Source: Pasteurella atlantica (GTDB taxonomy: Bacteria; Pseudomonadota; Gammaproteobacteria; Enterobacterales; Pasteurellaceae). From it: a stretch of 64,000 bases of DNA. Below the pieces are notes generated by a model. That model searched no databases and was not told the origin of the DNA. It saw only the letters and a list, made by a program, of their open reading frames with translations. Position numbers and translations under genes: made by a program. Position 1 is the first letter of the stretch. Each line of letters opens with the position of its first letter. This document shows, in pieces, positions 50,284-60,445 of this stretch. The DNA lies in contig NZ_OY856306.1 of NCBI RefSeq assembly GCF_963693435.1, positions 496,001 to 560,000 of the forward strand, read 5' to 3'.

Positions 50284-51222
50284 TTAACAATAAATATCTT
50301 TTCCATCACGGCGAGTCTTAAGTAATTTTAAGATCCATACATATTGCTCAGGATTTTTAGTCACAAAATATTCAATCACCTTATTCATTTCACGAGCGGC
50401 TTGTTCTGGTTCTCCTGAGAATGTCATTGGGGATAATATTTCAACTTGGTAGCAGCCTTGTTTGGCGTTATAAATAGGAAACAAAGGAATAACTTCCGCA
50501 TTAGTCAGCTTTGCCATTTTTGTTAAGCCGGGTAGGGTGGCTTTTTCTGTGGCGAAGAAATCAACATAAACACTGCCTTTTTCACCAAAATCTTCATCAG
50601 GTAAAAAATAACCGAGCTTGCCTTGTTTGATATCATTTAAAAAGGGTTTTATACCATTTTGGCGGGTATGCATTTTACCCCCAAAACGCTCTCTAGTTAT
50701 ATTCCATAACCAATCTACCAATGGATTACGATGTGGGTTATACATTGAGGTCATTGGCATTTTCATCGTGGTAAGAACCGTACCAGAAACATCAATTGAC
50801 CAAGTATGAGGTACAAGTAAAATTACATTTTTTCCTTGAGATCGTACCGCTTCGATATGTTCTATACCATTGAATTGTATCCGAGATTGTAAATATTTAG
50901 GTGAGCGAATTGCCATTTCACCTGTGGCAAGCATTGTTTGAGCCACACAGATAAACATATTTTCAATGACTACTCTTTGTTTTTCTAATGACCAATCTGG
51001 AAAGCAATAACGTAAATTGATTTCTGCTTTATGTCGTTGTTTTTGTGCTTTTTTACACGCTACTTTCCCAACGAAAGACGCAAATTTATCTCTTAAACGA
51101 AAAGGAATAAAGGCGAGAAGGATTAATCCAAACACACCCATCCACACTCCCCAATATTTAGGGTGAAGAAAAGTCCAAGAAAATTGATGGTGATAACCTT
51201 TACGAGCTGTTAAACGTGTCAT
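50284..51222 (-). CDS. lpxM: Lipid A myristoyl/late acyltransferase LpxM
   Basis: 312 residues. It adds the last acyl chain to Kdo2-lipid IVA derivatives at the inner-membrane face. An N-terminal membrane segment (about 25-45) precedes the acyltransferase motif HTWSID (His-x4-Asp). SMYNPHRNPLVDWLWN and KPFLNDIKQGKLGYFLPDED are family blocks, and YVWILKLLKTR is the usual end. The match to LpxM (MsbB) is closer than to LpxL, judged by the start HPKYWGVWMG. Confidence 0.92.
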   Translation of the reverse strand: MTRLTARKGYHHQFSWTFLHPKYWGVWMGVFGLILLAFIPFRLRDKFASFVGKVACKKAQKQRHKAEINLRYCFPDWSLEKQRVVIENMFICVAQTMLATGEMAIRSPKYLQSRIQFNGIEHIEAVRSQGKNVILLVPHTWSIDVSGTVLTTMKMPMTSMYNPHRNPLVDWLWNITRERFGGKMHTRQNGIKPFLNDIKQGKLGYFLPDEDFGEKGSVYVDFFATEKATLPGLTKMAKLTNAEVIPLFPIYNAKQGCYQVEILSPMTFSGEPEQAAREMNKVIEYFVTKNPEQYVWILKLLKTRRDGKDIYC

Positions 51223-51293
51223 AAATTTCTATTCATTGTAATAAAAAACTTGCTAAAGTCACTGAAACTCTATAGAATTTTGCCACTCAGACT

Positions 51294-51383
51294 GGTGAGA
51301 TGTCCGAGTGGTTGAAGGAGCACGCCTGGAAAGCGTGTATGTGCGAAAGTGCATCGAGGGTTCGAATCCCTCTCTCACCGCCA
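51294..51383 (+). tRNA. tRNA-Ser (anticodon GGA)
   Basis: 90 nt including encoded CCA. Acceptor arms GGTGAGA (51294-51300) and TCTCACC pair fully, with G as discriminator. The anticodon stem is CACGC/GCGTG with loop CTGGAAA and anticodon GGA at 51328-51330. The long variable arm (TGTGCGAAAGTGCA) and T arm GAGGGTTCGAATCCCTC are those of a class II serine tRNA reading UCC/UCU. Confidence 0.97.
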
Positions 51384-51397
51384 TTCTATTTAAATGC

Positions 51398-51787
51398 TTA
51401 TTTTATTTTTTGCTTTGTGGCTACACGTAGTAATTTGTAGTTTAAATTACTTGTTGTTGCAACATTTCCGTCTTTATCACACATTTCTACATAATTGGTA
51501 TTTGCTTTAAATCTAAGATTGCCAGCATTATCATCTAATACAATGATATCACTTTTTTCTTTATCCCAAGAAAATTTACCTTGCTCAATATAATCATGAG
51601 TTTTTTTATTTTTAAAGTAGGTTGTTTCGTACACGTAAGAATAATCTTTATTCAATACTAATTTTGCATCAATTTTGTCACAGTCAGCACAAGGTAAAAT
51701 ACCAGAATAAGTTCCTGTTACATTATTGGTCATTGAACAAGCACTAAGTAATACAACACTACCAAGAATTGTCAGTTTTCTCATCAT
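51398..51787 (-). CDS. NlpE-like lipoprotein (N-terminal domain only)
   Basis: 129 residues. Signal peptide with lipobox LSAC; the lipidated Cys is about residue 17. GTYSGILPCADCDKIDAKLV with its Cys-x2-Cys is the NlpE N-terminal signature. E. coli NlpE has a second, OB-fold domain and signals envelope and copper stress to CpxA; this protein has only the first domain, so signalling by the same route is uncertain. GAGGATAAATT lies before the ATG. Confidence 0.8.
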   Translation of the reverse strand: MMRKLTILGSVVLLSACSMTNNVTGTYSGILPCADCDKIDAKLVLNKDYSYVYETTYFKNKKTHDYIEQGKFSWDKEKSDIIVLDDNAGNLRFKANTNYVEMCDKDGNVATTSNLNYKLLRVATKQKIK

Positions 51788-51810
51788 AATTTATCCTCTT
51801 GTTTATAAAA

Positions 51811-52119
51811 TTAAGAATTTTTTAAATTTGGGTTTATGCGAAATGATAAATCCGTTACATTAGGAAAGTCAATTTTTATTAAGTTCAATAATTCTTTTTG
51901 TTGCAATTGCAATCCGCTTTTTATAGTAGCACTTTGAACTTCAAATACAAGTTGATTATCCTCTAAATTTGCAATGCGATAAAACTCTCTGTAACTTTGG
52001 GGTAAACGTTGTTGAATTTTATAATTTAGATTATTTAATAGATTTGCTCGCTCAACAATATAGCTAAGTTTTGTTTGTTTTAATAATTCACTAATATTTT
52101 TAGTTGTTGAATTTTTCAT
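51811..52119 (-). CDS. dciA: DciA/DUF721-type protein
   Basis: 102 residues. The pattern LEDNQLVFEVQSATIKSGLQ then LQQKELLNLIKIDFPNVTDL and SFRINP matches the DUF721 domain of DciA, which loads the replicative helicase DnaB in bacteria without DnaC. The divergent position next to secM-secA fits other gammaproteobacteria. Identity to known members is low by eye, so the assignment is moderate. Confidence 0.65.
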   Translation of the reverse strand: MKNSTTKNISELLKQTKLSYIVERANLLNNLNYKIQQRLPQSYREFYRIANLEDNQLVFEVQSATIKSGLQLQQKELLNLIKIDFPNVTDLSFRINPNLKNS

Positions 52120-52239
52120 CTAATATTATATCCTCTGCTTGAATTTTCCAACTTTGTCCTAATATTTTTCCATATTGAAGTAAATTACCGTATAATAGTA
52201 CTTTATCATAAAAGAGACATAGTTATAACTAAATTCATA

Positions 52240-52566
52240 ATGGGACTTTTTAAACATATTTATAAATCTACTCGCTTATCACATTTACTTTTGGGAATTG
52301 TGGCGATTTGTGTATTGCCCTCTATTCAAACAGTTTCGAGTGATAATCAAACTAAGTCCATTAGTATCCAACAAGTTATACCATTTTATCAATTTGCCTC
52401 AAATAAGCGGTCAGTTTCAACTAAAAATTTACAACATTTTAGTCAATTAAGAAATAAATTTATTCAACGTTTACAAGCGGTCACTTTAATTGCATTTTTT
52501 GCAAAAAAATATCAATTTATTGAGATTGAAGCAAATCCTATTCGTGCGGGTCCAATATTCCTCTAA
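52240..52566 (+). CDS. secM: SecM-like secretion monitor with divergent arrest peptide
   Basis: 108 residues. A signal peptide (about 12-35, LSHLLLGIVAICVLPSIQTV) is followed by a short polar linker and the C-terminal ANPIRAGPIFL. The RAGP end matches the SecM arrest motif FxxxxWIxxxxGIRAGP of E. coli, but the Phe, Trp, Ile and first Gly are not conserved (the Gly is Pro here). SecM stalls the ribosome unless pulled by SecA, which exposes the secA ribosome-binding site. secA follows after 66 bp. E. coli SecM is 170 residues, so this is a short form. Confidence 0.8.
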   Translation: MGLFKHIYKSTRLSHLLLGIVAICVLPSIQTVSSDNQTKSISIQQVIPFYQFASNKRSVSTKNLQHFSQLRNKFIQRLQAVTLIAFFAKKYQFIEIEANPIRAGPIFL

Positions 52567-52585
52567 AAAACAACAAGCTATTTTT

Positions 52586-52630
52586 ATTTTGCGTTATATA
52601 AAACGCTATTTTTTATTTTAGAGGAAAACA
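52586..52630 (+). promoter_or_regulatory. secM-secA intergenic hairpin region
   Basis: GCGTT and AACGC pair across ATATAA (GCGTTATATAAAACGC, about 52593-52608), followed by an AT-rich stretch and the secA Shine-Dalgarno sequence GAGGA. In E. coli a stem in this position hides the secA ribosome-binding site until SecM stalls. The stem seen here is short and does not itself include GAGGA, so the detailed mechanism is not shown. Confidence 0.4.
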
Positions 52631-52632
52631 TA

Positions 52633-55311
52633 ATGATTACAAAATTAGCCACTGCCATTTTTGGAAGTAGTAATGATCGTATTTTACGCCGTTTAAGAAA
52701 ACGAGTGTACCAAATCAATAAATTGGAAGCAGAATTTGAACAATTAACGGATGAGCAACTTCAAGCAAAAACGGCTGAATTTAAGCAACGTCTTACTGAC
52801 GGTGCAACTTTAGATAGTCTATTACACGAAGCCTTTGCAACTGTTCGTGAAGCAAGTAAGCGTACGCTGGGGTTACGTCCTTTTGATGTGCAGCTTATCG
52901 GTGGAATGGTGTTAACGGAACGCAATATCGCAGAAATGCGTACAGGGGAAGGAAAAACCTTAACCGCAACCTTACCTTGTTACTTAAACGCACTAACAGG
53001 CAAAGGCGTTCACGTGGTCACAGTGAATGACTATTTAGCACGTCGTGATGCGGAAACCAACCGTCCATTATTTGAATTTTTAGGAATGAGCGTGGCAGTT
53101 AATGTTCCGGGTTTATCGCCAGCGGAAAAGCAAGCGGCTTATGATGCGGATATTACTTACGCAACAAACAGCGAATTAGGTTTTGACTATCTACGCGATA
53201 ATTTAGCGAATGCAAAAGAAGATCGTTTTCAGAAAAATCTCTATTACGCATTAGTGGATGAAGTGGATTCTATCTTAATTGATGAAGCCCGTACTCCATT
53301 GATTATTTCAGGGCAAGCGGACGATGCGACACACATTTATCAAGCGGTGGATCAAATCGTGCCACACTTAATCTTCCAAGAAAAAGAAGATACTGAAGAA
53401 TATATTGGCGAAGGCGATTTCACCTTAGATCTTAAAAATAAACAGGCGCATTTAACAGAACGTGGTCAGGTTAAAGTAGAAGAATTACTGACCAAAATGG
53501 GCTTAATGCACGAGAATGAAACACTTTATTCGCCTGCTCGTATCGGTTTATTACACCATACTTATGCAGCATTGCGTGCTCATAAATTGTTTGAAAAGAA
53601 TGTTGATTACATTATCAAAGATGGCGAAGTAGTGATTATTGATGAACATACAGGGCGTACAATGGCAGGACGTCGTTGGTCTGATGGTTTACATCAAGCA
53701 ATCGAAGCCAAAGAGAAAGTCGAAATTCAGGCAGAAAATCAAACCGTAGCGTCGATTACTTACCAAAATTATTTCCGTTTATATGAAAAATTAGCAGGAA
53801 TGACAGGAACGGCAGATACTGAAGCTTTTGAATTTCAACATATTTATGGTTTAAATACCGTTGTTGTTCCAACAAACCAACCGATGATCCGTGATGATCG
53901 TACTGATTTAATGTTTAAAACAGAAACCGAAAAATTTGGAGCCGTTATTGAAGACATTAAAGATTGTATCGCACGTAATCAACCTGTCCTAGTGGGGACT
54001 GTGTCTATTGAAAAATCAGAAGAACTGTCTAACGCATTAACAAAATCAGGCATTGAACATAAGGTCTTAAATGCGAAATTCCACGAACAAGAAGCTCATA
54101 TTATTGAAAATGCGGGTTATCCAGGTTCTGTGACCATTGCAACTAATATGGCAGGGCGAGGAACCGATATTGTTTTAGGGGGAAATTGGAAAGCTGAAAT
54201 TGAGAAACTTGAAAATCCAACTCAAGAACAAATTGACGAAATCAAAGCTGAATGGCAAAAACAACACGATATCGTCATTGCGGCAGGTGGTTTGCATATT
54301 ATTGGTACAGAACGCCACGAATCTCGTCGTATTGATAACCAGTTGCGTGGTCGTTCAGGTCGTCAGGGTGATCCTGGTTCATCACGTTTTTACCTTTCAT
54401 TAGATGATGCCTTAATGCGTATTTATCTAAATGAAGGAAAACTAAATATGATGCGTAAAGCGTTCAGTGAAGAAGGTGAAGCGATGGAGTCTAAACTTCT
54501 TACTAAAGTAATTGCGTCAGCACAAGCAAAAGTAGAAGCACATAACTTTGATGGACGTAAATATTTATTACAATATGATGATGTCGCAAACGATCAGCGT
54601 AAAATCATTTATGAACAACGTAATGAGTTGTTAGAGGCGAATGATATTTCCGATATGATTGAAAATATCCGTGAAGATGTGTTTAATAATGTGATCAGTC
54701 AATATATTCCACCACAATCTATTGAAGAAATGTGGGATATTCCAGCGTTAGAGACACGTTTATCGCAAGACTTCTCGTTAGATTTACCTATTGCACAATG
54801 GCTTGAAGAAGACAATCAATTACACGAAGAAACCTTACGTGAACGTATTGTTACAACAGCAAAAGAAATTTACCAACAAAAAGAACACCTTGTTGGCGAA
54901 GAATCAATGCGTCATTTTGAACAAGGCGTAATGTTGCAAAATCTTGATGAGCTTTGGAAAGAGCATTTATCTGCAATGGATTACCTGCGTAAAAGTATTC
55001 ACTTACGTGGTTACGCACAAAAAGATCCAAAACAAGAGTACAAAAAAGAATCTTTTGAAATGTTCACCACGATGTTAGAAACTTTGAAATTTAACACCAT
55101 CAGCATTTTAAGTCGTATTCAAGTACGTAGCCAAGAAGAAGTGGAAGAAGCGGAACGTCAGCGTCGAGCTATTGCAGAAAAAGAAACCGCTGGTTATCAT
55201 ACTAGCGATGAAGAAGAACAGGATTTCTCAAAACAAAAAATTTCACGTAATGCACAATGTCCTTGTGGATCTGGTAAGAAGTATAAACATTGTCACGGTA
55301 GTGTTGTTTAA
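52633..55311 (+). CDS. secA: Preprotein translocase ATPase SecA
   Basis: 892 residues. It drives protein export through SecYEG. Walker A is [13 protein letters not shown] (about 103-115), Walker B region [20 protein letters not shown], and the second helicase lobe has [16 protein letters not shown] and [15 protein letters not shown]. The C-terminal zinc-binding [14 protein letters not shown] binds SecB. GAGGAAAACATA precedes the ATG. It is predicted to be translationally controlled by the upstream secM. Confidence 0.98.
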   Translation: MITKLATAIFGSSNDRILRRLRKRVYQINKLEAEFEQLTDEQLQAKTAEFKQRLTDGATLDSLLHEAFATVREASKRTLGLRPFDVQLIGGMVLTERNIAEMRTGEGKTLTATLPCYLNALTGKGVHVVTVNDYLARRDAETNRPLFEFLGMSVAVNVPGLSPAEKQAAYDADITYATNSELGFDYLRDNLANAKEDRFQKNLYYALVDEVDSILIDEARTPLIISGQADDATHIYQAVDQIVPHLIFQEKEDTEEYIGEGDFTLDLKNKQAHLTERGQVKVEELLTKMGLMHENETLYSPARIGLLHHTYAALRAHKLFEKNVDYIIKDGEVVIIDEHTGRTMAGRRWSDGLHQAIEAKEKVEIQAENQTVASITYQNYFRLYEKLAGMTGTADTEAFEFQHIYGLNTVVVPTNQPMIRDDRTDLMFKTETEKFGAVIEDIKDCIARNQPVLVGTVSIEKSEELSNALTKSGIEHKVLNAKFHEQEAHIIENAGYPGSVTIATNMAGRGTDIVLGGNWKAEIEKLENPTQEQIDEIKAEWQKQHDIVIAAGGLHIIGTERHESRRIDNQLRGRSGRQGDPGSSRFYLSLDDALMRIYLNEGKLNMMRKAFSEEGEAMESKLLTKVIASAQAKVEAHNFDGRKYLLQYDDVANDQRKIIYEQRNELLEANDISDMIENIREDVFNNVISQYIPPQSIEEMWDIPALETRLSQDFSLDLPIAQWLEEDNQLHEETLRERIVTTAKEIYQQKEHLVGEESMRHFEQGVMLQNLDELWKEHLSAMDYLRKSIHLRGYAQKDPKQEYKKESFEMFTTMLETLKFNTISILSRIQVRSQEEVEEAERQRRAIAEKETAGYHTSDEEEQDFSKQKISRNAQCPCGSGKKYKHCHGSVV

Positions 55312-55317
55312 TAAAGT

Positions 55318-55373
55318 AAGCGGTAAGATTTTAAACAAAATTTGCAAATTTTTACAAAAATCATACCGCTTGT
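55318..55373. repeat. Inverted pair of uptake words after secA
   Basis: AAGCGGTAAGATTTT (55318-55332) pairs with AAAATCATACCGCTT (about 55357-55371) with one mismatch, around AACAAAATTTGCAAATTTTTAC. It lies directly after the secA stop, so it could terminate the secM-secA message before mutT. Confidence 0.72.
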
Positions 55374-55391
55374 CTTATAACTGAGGAAAAT

Positions 55392-55832
55392 ATGATGAGT
55401 GATAAGCCTAACCCCAAACTTGAAACTGCATTAAAACCACTCGTTCAAGTGGCCGCTGCGATTATTCGTAATGAATTTGGGCAAATTTATTTAGCCCAAC
55501 GTTTAGAAGGGCAAGATTTTGCCCAATCTTTAGAATTTCCTGGAGGAAAAGTAGATCAAGGTGAAACACCAGAAGAAGCAGTGGTAAGAGAAATTGAAGA
55601 GGAAGTGGGCATTCATATTTTAAGTGCTTTTCCTTATGAACATTTTTCTTTTGAATATCCAACTAAAATTATTGAGTTTTTCTTTTATTTAGTTGAAGAT
55701 TGGGTCGGTGAACCATTTGGACGGGAAGGACAAGAAGGGTTTTGGATTGAACAGTCTGAATTAGATTCTGAGCAGTTCCCTCCTGCAAATGAAGAGCTTA
55801 TTAAACGATTAAAATCAGAGGTTTCAGAATAA
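55392..55832 (+). CDS. mutT: 8-oxo-dGTP diphosphatase MutT
   Basis: 146 residues. It clears oxidised guanine nucleotides from the pool. The Nudix box is complete: GKVDQGETPEEAVVREIEEE followed by VGI. PLVQVAAAIIRNEFGQIYLA and LEFPGGK are typical of MutT rather than other Nudix enzymes, as is the position behind secA. GAGGAAAAT precedes ATGATG. orn begins 3 bp after its stop. Confidence 0.93.
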   Translation: MMSDKPNPKLETALKPLVQVAAAIIRNEFGQIYLAQRLEGQDFAQSLEFPGGKVDQGETPEEAVVREIEEEVGIHILSAFPYEHFSFEYPTKIIEFFFYLVEDWVGEPFGREGQEGFWIEQSELDSEQFPPANEELIKRLKSEVSE

Positions 55833-55835
55833 TTT

Positions 55836-56396
55836 ATGTCACAGAATAATCATAATTTAAGTCAGCAAAATTTAATTTGGATTGATCTTGAAATGACGGG
55901 GCTTGATCCTCAAAAGGAACGTATTATTGAAATTGCAACGATAGTGACGGATAAAGATCTCAATATTTTAGCGGAAGGTCCTGTTCTTGCCATTCATCAA
56001 AGTGATGAATTATTAAGTAAAATGAGCGATTGGTGTGTCAAAACCCATACGGCAAATGGTTTAGTGGAACGTGTAAAACAAAGTAAATTAACGGAACGAG
56101 CTGCGGAGTTACAAACCATTTCATTTTTGAAACAGTGGGTACAAAAAGGGGTATCCCCAATTTGTGGCAATAGCGTGGCACAAGATAAACGTTTTTTATA
56201 TCGTTATATGCCAGATCTTGCAGAGTATTTTCACTATCGTCATTTAGATGTAAGCACCTTGAAAGAATTAGCCAGTCGTTGGAAACCTGATATTTTAAAG
56301 CAGTTTGAGAAAAAAAATACCCATTTAGCTTTAGATGATATTCGTGAATCGATCGAAGAATTAAAATTTTATCGTACTCATTTTATACAGTTATAA
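55836..56396 (+). CDS. orn: Oligoribonuclease
   Basis: 186 residues. It degrades the shortest RNA oligonucleotides to mononucleotides. DEDDh exonuclease motifs: [20 protein letters not shown] (DxE), [20 protein letters not shown] (D), and [19 protein letters not shown] (H..D). It is in a tight run mutT-orn-tsaE with gaps of 3 and 10 bp. Confidence 0.97.
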   Translation: MSQNNHNLSQQNLIWIDLEMTGLDPQKERIIEIATIVTDKDLNILAEGPVLAIHQSDELLSKMSDWCVKTHTANGLVERVKQSKLTERAAELQTISFLKQWVQKGVSPICGNSVAQDKRFLYRYMPDLAEYFHYRHLDVSTLKELASRWKPDILKQFEKKNTHLALDDIRESIEELKFYRTHFIQL

Positions 56397-56406
56397 GTGA
56401 TTAAAA

Positions 56407-56901
56407 ATGCAAAATTTAACTTTCTCATTTGAAAATGAAACTGAAATGCTAAAATTTGGTCAGAAATTAGCGGTCACATTTAAACAAATTTTTGCAAAAA
56501 ATAGTGATAGTTCACTGGTTGTTTATTTAAATGGGGAACTTGGAGCTGGAAAAACGACACTAACAAGAAGTATTGTGCAAGCTTTTGGGTATAATGGGAA
56601 TGTAAAAAGTCCCACTTATACTTTAGTTGAAGAGTACCATTTACCACCTTATTCGATTTATCATTTTGATTTATATCGTTTAAGTGATCCTGAAGAATTA
56701 GAGTTTATGGGAATAAGAGATTATTTTCAAACTCATTCATTATGCTTGTTAGAGTGGGCAGAAAAAGGTAAAGGTATGATTGCAGAGGCTGATTTAGAAA
56801 TTCAGATTGATTATAACGGTGAAGGAAGAATGATTAAATTATTACCTAAAAAATCAGAAATGGTGAAGGTATTACCGACATTAATGGGGATATATGGATA
56901 A
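56407..56901 (+). CDS. tsaE: tRNA threonylcarbamoyladenosine biosynthesis protein TsaE
   Basis: 164 residues. It is the ATPase partner of TsaB and TsaD in making t6A37 on tRNAs. The P-loop is [26 protein letters not shown] and [20 protein letters not shown] are family blocks. Its end overlaps the amiB start (TATGGATAA). Confidence 0.96.
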   Translation: MQNLTFSFENETEMLKFGQKLAVTFKQIFAKNSDSSLVVYLNGELGAGKTTLTRSIVQAFGYNGNVKSPTYTLVEEYHLPPYSIYHFDLYRLSDPEELEFMGIRDYFQTHSLCLLEWAEKGKGMIAEADLEIQIDYNGEGRMIKLLPKKSEMVKVLPTLMGIYG

Positions 56902-57931
56902 AAGAATGAATAAGTGGACAAATTATTTTTTCATTGGGTTAATGGGTTTTATTTTCAGTGTATCAAGTATTGCAGAGGCAAAAAAGCAAATTGTTATTGC
57001 TATTGATGCGGGCCACGGAGGGAGAGATCCTGGAGCAGTAGGAAAAGTATTCAAAATAAAAGAAAAAGACATTACATTGGCGATTTCAAAGCAATTGAAA
57101 TTGTTATTAGATAAAGATCCTAATTTTAAAGGTGTTCTCACTCGTCGTTCTGATTATTATATTGGTCTAAATAAACGTTCTGAAGTCGCTCGTAAACATA
57201 AAGCCAGTCTTCTAGTGTCTATTCATGCTGATGTGTCTCCTGTTTCCAATAATGTACAAGGAGCCTCCGTTTGGGTACTTTCAAACCGTCGAGCTAATGA
57301 TGAAATGGGGAAATGGTTAGAAGATCACGAAAAGCAATCTGAATTACTTGGCGGGATTGGTTCTGTTTTATCTTCTAATAATGAACGTTATTTGGATACA
57401 ACGGTATTAGACTTACAATTTTCACACGTACAGCGAGCAGGCTATGATCTAGGTAAAAGTGTATTAAAGGAATTAAACCGAGTTGTACCTTTAGTTAGAC
57501 GTACTCCACAACATGCAAGTTTGGCGGTATTACGCTCTCCTGATATTCCTTCTATTTTGGTAGAAACAGGTTTTTTATCTAATGCAAATGAAGAGAAAAA
57601 TTTATCAAAAATCAATTATCAGAAAAAAATTGCAAAAGCAATATATAATGGATTAGTGATTTATAGTAAACGGAATTATGCAAGTTTAATAACAAAGCCA
57701 AAAAAAGAGGAAGTTAAAAAGGTCAAAAAAGAATACAGTAAAATCAGTAAACAAAAAATATTAGTGGTTAAGGAAAAAAAACATTTATCAAAAAATATCC
57801 ATATTGTGAAAAAAAATGAAACGCTCTATTCTTTGGCTAAACAATATGGTACAACTTCAGAGAAGTTAAGTAAGTTAAACCATATAAAAAATAATAAGAT
57901 TTTTGTGGGACAAAAACTGAAGCTAAAATAA
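56894..57931 (+). CDS. amiB: N-acetylmuramoyl-L-alanine amidase AmiB with LysM
   Basis: 345 residues. A signal peptide (about 1-29, ending SIAEAK) directs it to the periplasm. The Amidase_3 domain (about 32-255) shows zinc ligands in [20 protein letters not shown] and [11 protein letters not shown] lysine-rich linker leads to a C-terminal LysM domain ([20 protein letters not shown]). It splits septal peptidoglycan for daughter-cell separation. It overlaps tsaE by 8 bp, a conserved pair; mutL, which often follows, is not here. Confidence 0.94.
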   Translation: MDKRMNKWTNYFFIGLMGFIFSVSSIAEAKKQIVIAIDAGHGGRDPGAVGKVFKIKEKDITLAISKQLKLLLDKDPNFKGVLTRRSDYYIGLNKRSEVARKHKASLLVSIHADVSPVSNNVQGASVWVLSNRRANDEMGKWLEDHEKQSELLGGIGSVLSSNNERYLDTTVLDLQFSHVQRAGYDLGKSVLKELNRVVPLVRRTPQHASLAVLRSPDIPSILVETGFLSNANEEKNLSKINYQKKIAKAIYNGLVIYSKRNYASLITKPKKEEVKKVKKEYSKISKQKILVVKEKKHLSKNIHIVKKNETLYSLAKQYGTTSEKLSKLNHIKNNKIFVGQKLKLK

Positions 57932-58025
57932 GACTATTTTTCTTATTTTAGGGTTGTTACCAAATTGTTAATGTTGGAATTGTGATATGATTACAGTCGA
58001 TTTTTTATATGGATAGCTTAATAAT

Positions 58026-58604
58026 ATGAATTTACGTTTAAATATTGTGCTTGTTATTGTCGTTAGTGTGCTAGCAGGGTGGTATTTTAGCTTACAACAA
58101 GAAGGACAAGACCTAGAACGCTTAATAAAGCGAGATGGACAACCTGAGTATGTAGGAGATAAAATTACTACAGAGGTTTACGATGTGGAAGGTAAACCTC
58201 AATATTTTGCTCAAGCAGATGAAATTAAACATTATGAAACAACGGGAAGAGTGGAGTTAGTTAATCCGTTACTTAACTTATTTGATACCGTAAAAGCATT
58301 AAAAGAATGGAAATTGACCTCAGATGAGGCTGAAATTACAAAAAATAAAATATTGCAGTTAAGAGGTAATGTAAAGATACAAAATCTTAATCCATTATCT
58401 AAATTACAGCAAATTGAAGCAGAAATACTTTTTGTGAATTTAAAAAATCATGATATTTTTTCTGACAGTGTAGTAAGTGCTAGAGGAATTGGTTTCAATT
58501 CAACAGGAACAGGATTGCAAGGTAATTTGAAAAAACAATCAGCTAAATTCCAGAAGGATGTTAAAACACATATTGAACCAACAAAAGTTAACGAAAGAAA
58601 TTAA
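58026..58604 (+). CDS. lptC: LPS export protein LptC
   Basis: 192 residues, starting MNLRLNIVLVIVVSVLAGWY, an N-terminal membrane anchor with most of the protein periplasmic. It receives lipopolysaccharide from LptBFG and hands it to LptA. TTEVYDVEGKPQYFAQADEI is the beta-jellyroll signature. First gene of lptC-lptA-lptB. Confidence 0.93.
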   Translation: MNLRLNIVLVIVVSVLAGWYFSLQQEGQDLERLIKRDGQPEYVGDKITTEVYDVEGKPQYFAQADEIKHYETTGRVELVNPLLNLFDTVKALKEWKLTSDEAEITKNKILQLRGNVKIQNLNPLSKLQQIEAEILFVNLKNHDIFSDSVVSARGIGFNSTGTGLQGNLKKQSAKFQKDVKTHIEPTKVNERN

Positions 58605-58612
58605 GGATACAA

Positions 58613-59113
58613 ATGAAATTTATAATACGTTCTTTTATTTTTACATTATTTTTAGGTGTAAATTTATCAGCTTACTCTTTGGAGAATGATTCAAATAAGC
58701 CTATTGATATTGAATCAAGTAGTCAAGAATTTGATATGGAAACCAATACCATTACATTAAATGGCAATGTATTAATTACGCAAGGTTCCATTAAAATTGC
58801 TGCTGATAAGGTCACGATTTTTCGTCAAGAAGGTAAAAAAGAAGTGATTAAAGCGAGTGGTTCTCCTGTTAGATTTCATCAAATATTGGATTCAGGAAAA
58901 CCAGTTGATGGACAAGCTAATAGAGTCCATTATGACTTAGGTACAGAGTTTTTGACTTTAATTGATAATGCACAATTAAAGCAATTAGATAGCTCAGTAA
59001 AAGCAGAGAAAATTACCTATGATGTAAAAAAACAGCAATTAAAAGCTGTTCGACAAGGGAAAGGAAATCGAGTTAAAACAGTACTTATTCCTCTCCAGTT
59101 AAAAGATAAATAA
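58613..59113 (+). CDS. lptA: LPS periplasmic bridge protein LptA
   Basis: 166 residues with a signal peptide (about 1-22). KPIDIESSSQEFDMETNTIT then LNGNVLITQGSIKIAADKVT is the OstA/LptA jellyroll start. It forms the periplasmic bridge between LptC and LptD. It starts 8 bp after lptC. Confidence 0.95.
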   Translation: MKFIIRSFIFTLFLGVNLSAYSLENDSNKPIDIESSSQEFDMETNTITLNGNVLITQGSIKIAADKVTIFRQEGKKEVIKASGSPVRFHQILDSGKPVDGQANRVHYDLGTEFLTLIDNAQLKQLDSSVKAEKITYDVKKQQLKAVRQGKGNRVKTVLIPLQLKDK

Positions 59114-59130
59114 TTTAAGTAAGGAAAATA

Positions 59131-59856
59131 ATGTCAACACTCTATGTTGAAAATTTAGCAAAAAGTTATAAAGCCCGTAACGTTGTTAAAGATGTGAGTT
59201 TAAATGTAAATTCGGGTGAAATTGTTGGGTTACTAGGTCCAAATGGTGCGGGAAAAACCACAACATTTTATATGATTGTTGGTTTAGTTCGTCACGATGG
59301 AGGAAAAATTAAAATTGATGATGAAGAAATCAGTTTGTTACCAATGCATAATCGAGCAACAAAAGGGATTGGTTATCTTCCTCAAGAAGCCTCTATTTTT
59401 CGTCGTTTGAGTGTTTATGATAATTTAATGGCGGTATTACAAGTTCGTAAAGATTTAAATAATGAACAACGTAAAGCGCGAGCGAATGAATTAATTACCG
59501 AATTTAATATTGAACATATTCGCCATAATTTAGGTCAATCATTATCTGGTGGAGAGCGTCGTCGAGTTGAAATTGCTCGGGCATTAGCCGCAAGCCCTAA
59601 ATTTATTTTATTAGATGAACCTTTTGCTGGCGTTGATCCAATTTCTGTAATTGATATAAAAAAAATTATTGTGAGCTTAAAAGACCGAGGGCTTGGAGTA
59701 TTAATTACAGATCATAATGTAAGAGAAACCTTAGATGTTTGTGAGAGAGCTTATATTGTCGGTAGTGGAGAAGTGATTGCAACAGGTTCTCCACAACAAA
59801 TTTTAGAAAATAAAGATGTGAAACAAATATATTTGGGTGATCAATTTAGATTATAA
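59131..59856 (+). CDS. lptB: LPS export ABC ATPase LptB
   Basis: 241 residues. Walker [11 protein letters not shown], signature [14 protein letters not shown], Walker [14 protein letters not shown]. It powers lipopolysaccharide extraction from the inner membrane with LptFG. In enterobacteria rpoN and hpf follow; here ptsN follows after only 37 bp. Confidence 0.97.
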   Translation: MSTLYVENLAKSYKARNVVKDVSLNVNSGEIVGLLGPNGAGKTTTFYMIVGLVRHDGGKIKIDDEEISLLPMHNRATKGIGYLPQEASIFRRLSVYDNLMAVLQVRKDLNNEQRKARANELITEFNIEHIRHNLGQSLSGGERRRVEIARALAASPKFILLDEPFAGVDPISVIDIKKIIVSLKDRGLGVLITDHNVRETLDVCERAYIVGSGEVIATGSPQQILENKDVKQIYLGDQFRL

Positions 59857-59893
59857 ATTGATTTATTAAGTCGTATACATATAAGTATAAATA

Positions 59894-60442
59894 ATGAAAT
59901 TAACAAAATACCTTAAACCTGAATTGATTCGTGTAGGCGTTCATATTTCAAGTAAAAAAAGAGCATTAGAAATAGTAGGCTCTGTAGTAACAGATTATTT
60001 AATACAGCATTTTTCAGAAAATTATGATGTTTCTGCAATAGACTGTTTTTCTTGTCTATGTAAGCGTGAAAAATTAGGTTCAACGTGCATTAATTATGGC
60101 ATTGCAGTTCCCCATACCAAATTACCAAATTGGAATAGTGATGAGCCGATCGCTGTTTTTTTACAATTAGAAAATCCAATTGATTATGAAACTATAGAAA
60201 ATAAGGAAATTGACCTTATTTTTGCAATGATTTTCCCTGATAAGGAAAATGATGAATATAAAAAAGATTTACAGGAAATTGTCACTATATTAAATAATAA
60301 GCAACTTGCAAAATCACTTAGAACGGCTGAATCAGAGGAAGATGTCTGGAATATACTTGAAACAGCAGATTCAGAAATGTGTACAGCTCTACAGGATGTA
60401 GAAAACCAAGATCAAATAAAGAGTATGAGTAGTGAGGAGTAA
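59894..60442 (+). CDS. ptsN: PTS nitrogen-regulatory EIIA (PtsN)
   Basis: 182 residues. The PTS EIIA type-2 fold carries the phosphorylatable His74 in GIAVPHTKL. It belongs to the PTS-Ntr phosphorelay that affects potassium and nitrogen balance. The protein has a C-terminal acidic extension (about 165-182) not found in the E. coli form of about 163 residues. There is no sigma-54 gene beside it. Confidence 0.93.
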   Translation: MKLTKYLKPELIRVGVHISSKKRALEIVGSVVTDYLIQHFSENYDVSAIDCFSCLCKREKLGSTCINYGIAVPHTKLPNWNSDEPIAVFLQLENPIDYETIENKEIDLIFAMIFPDKENDEYKKDLQEIVTILNNKQLAKSLRTAESEEDVWNILETADSEMCTALQDVENQDQIKSMSSEE

Positions 60443-60445
60443 AAG

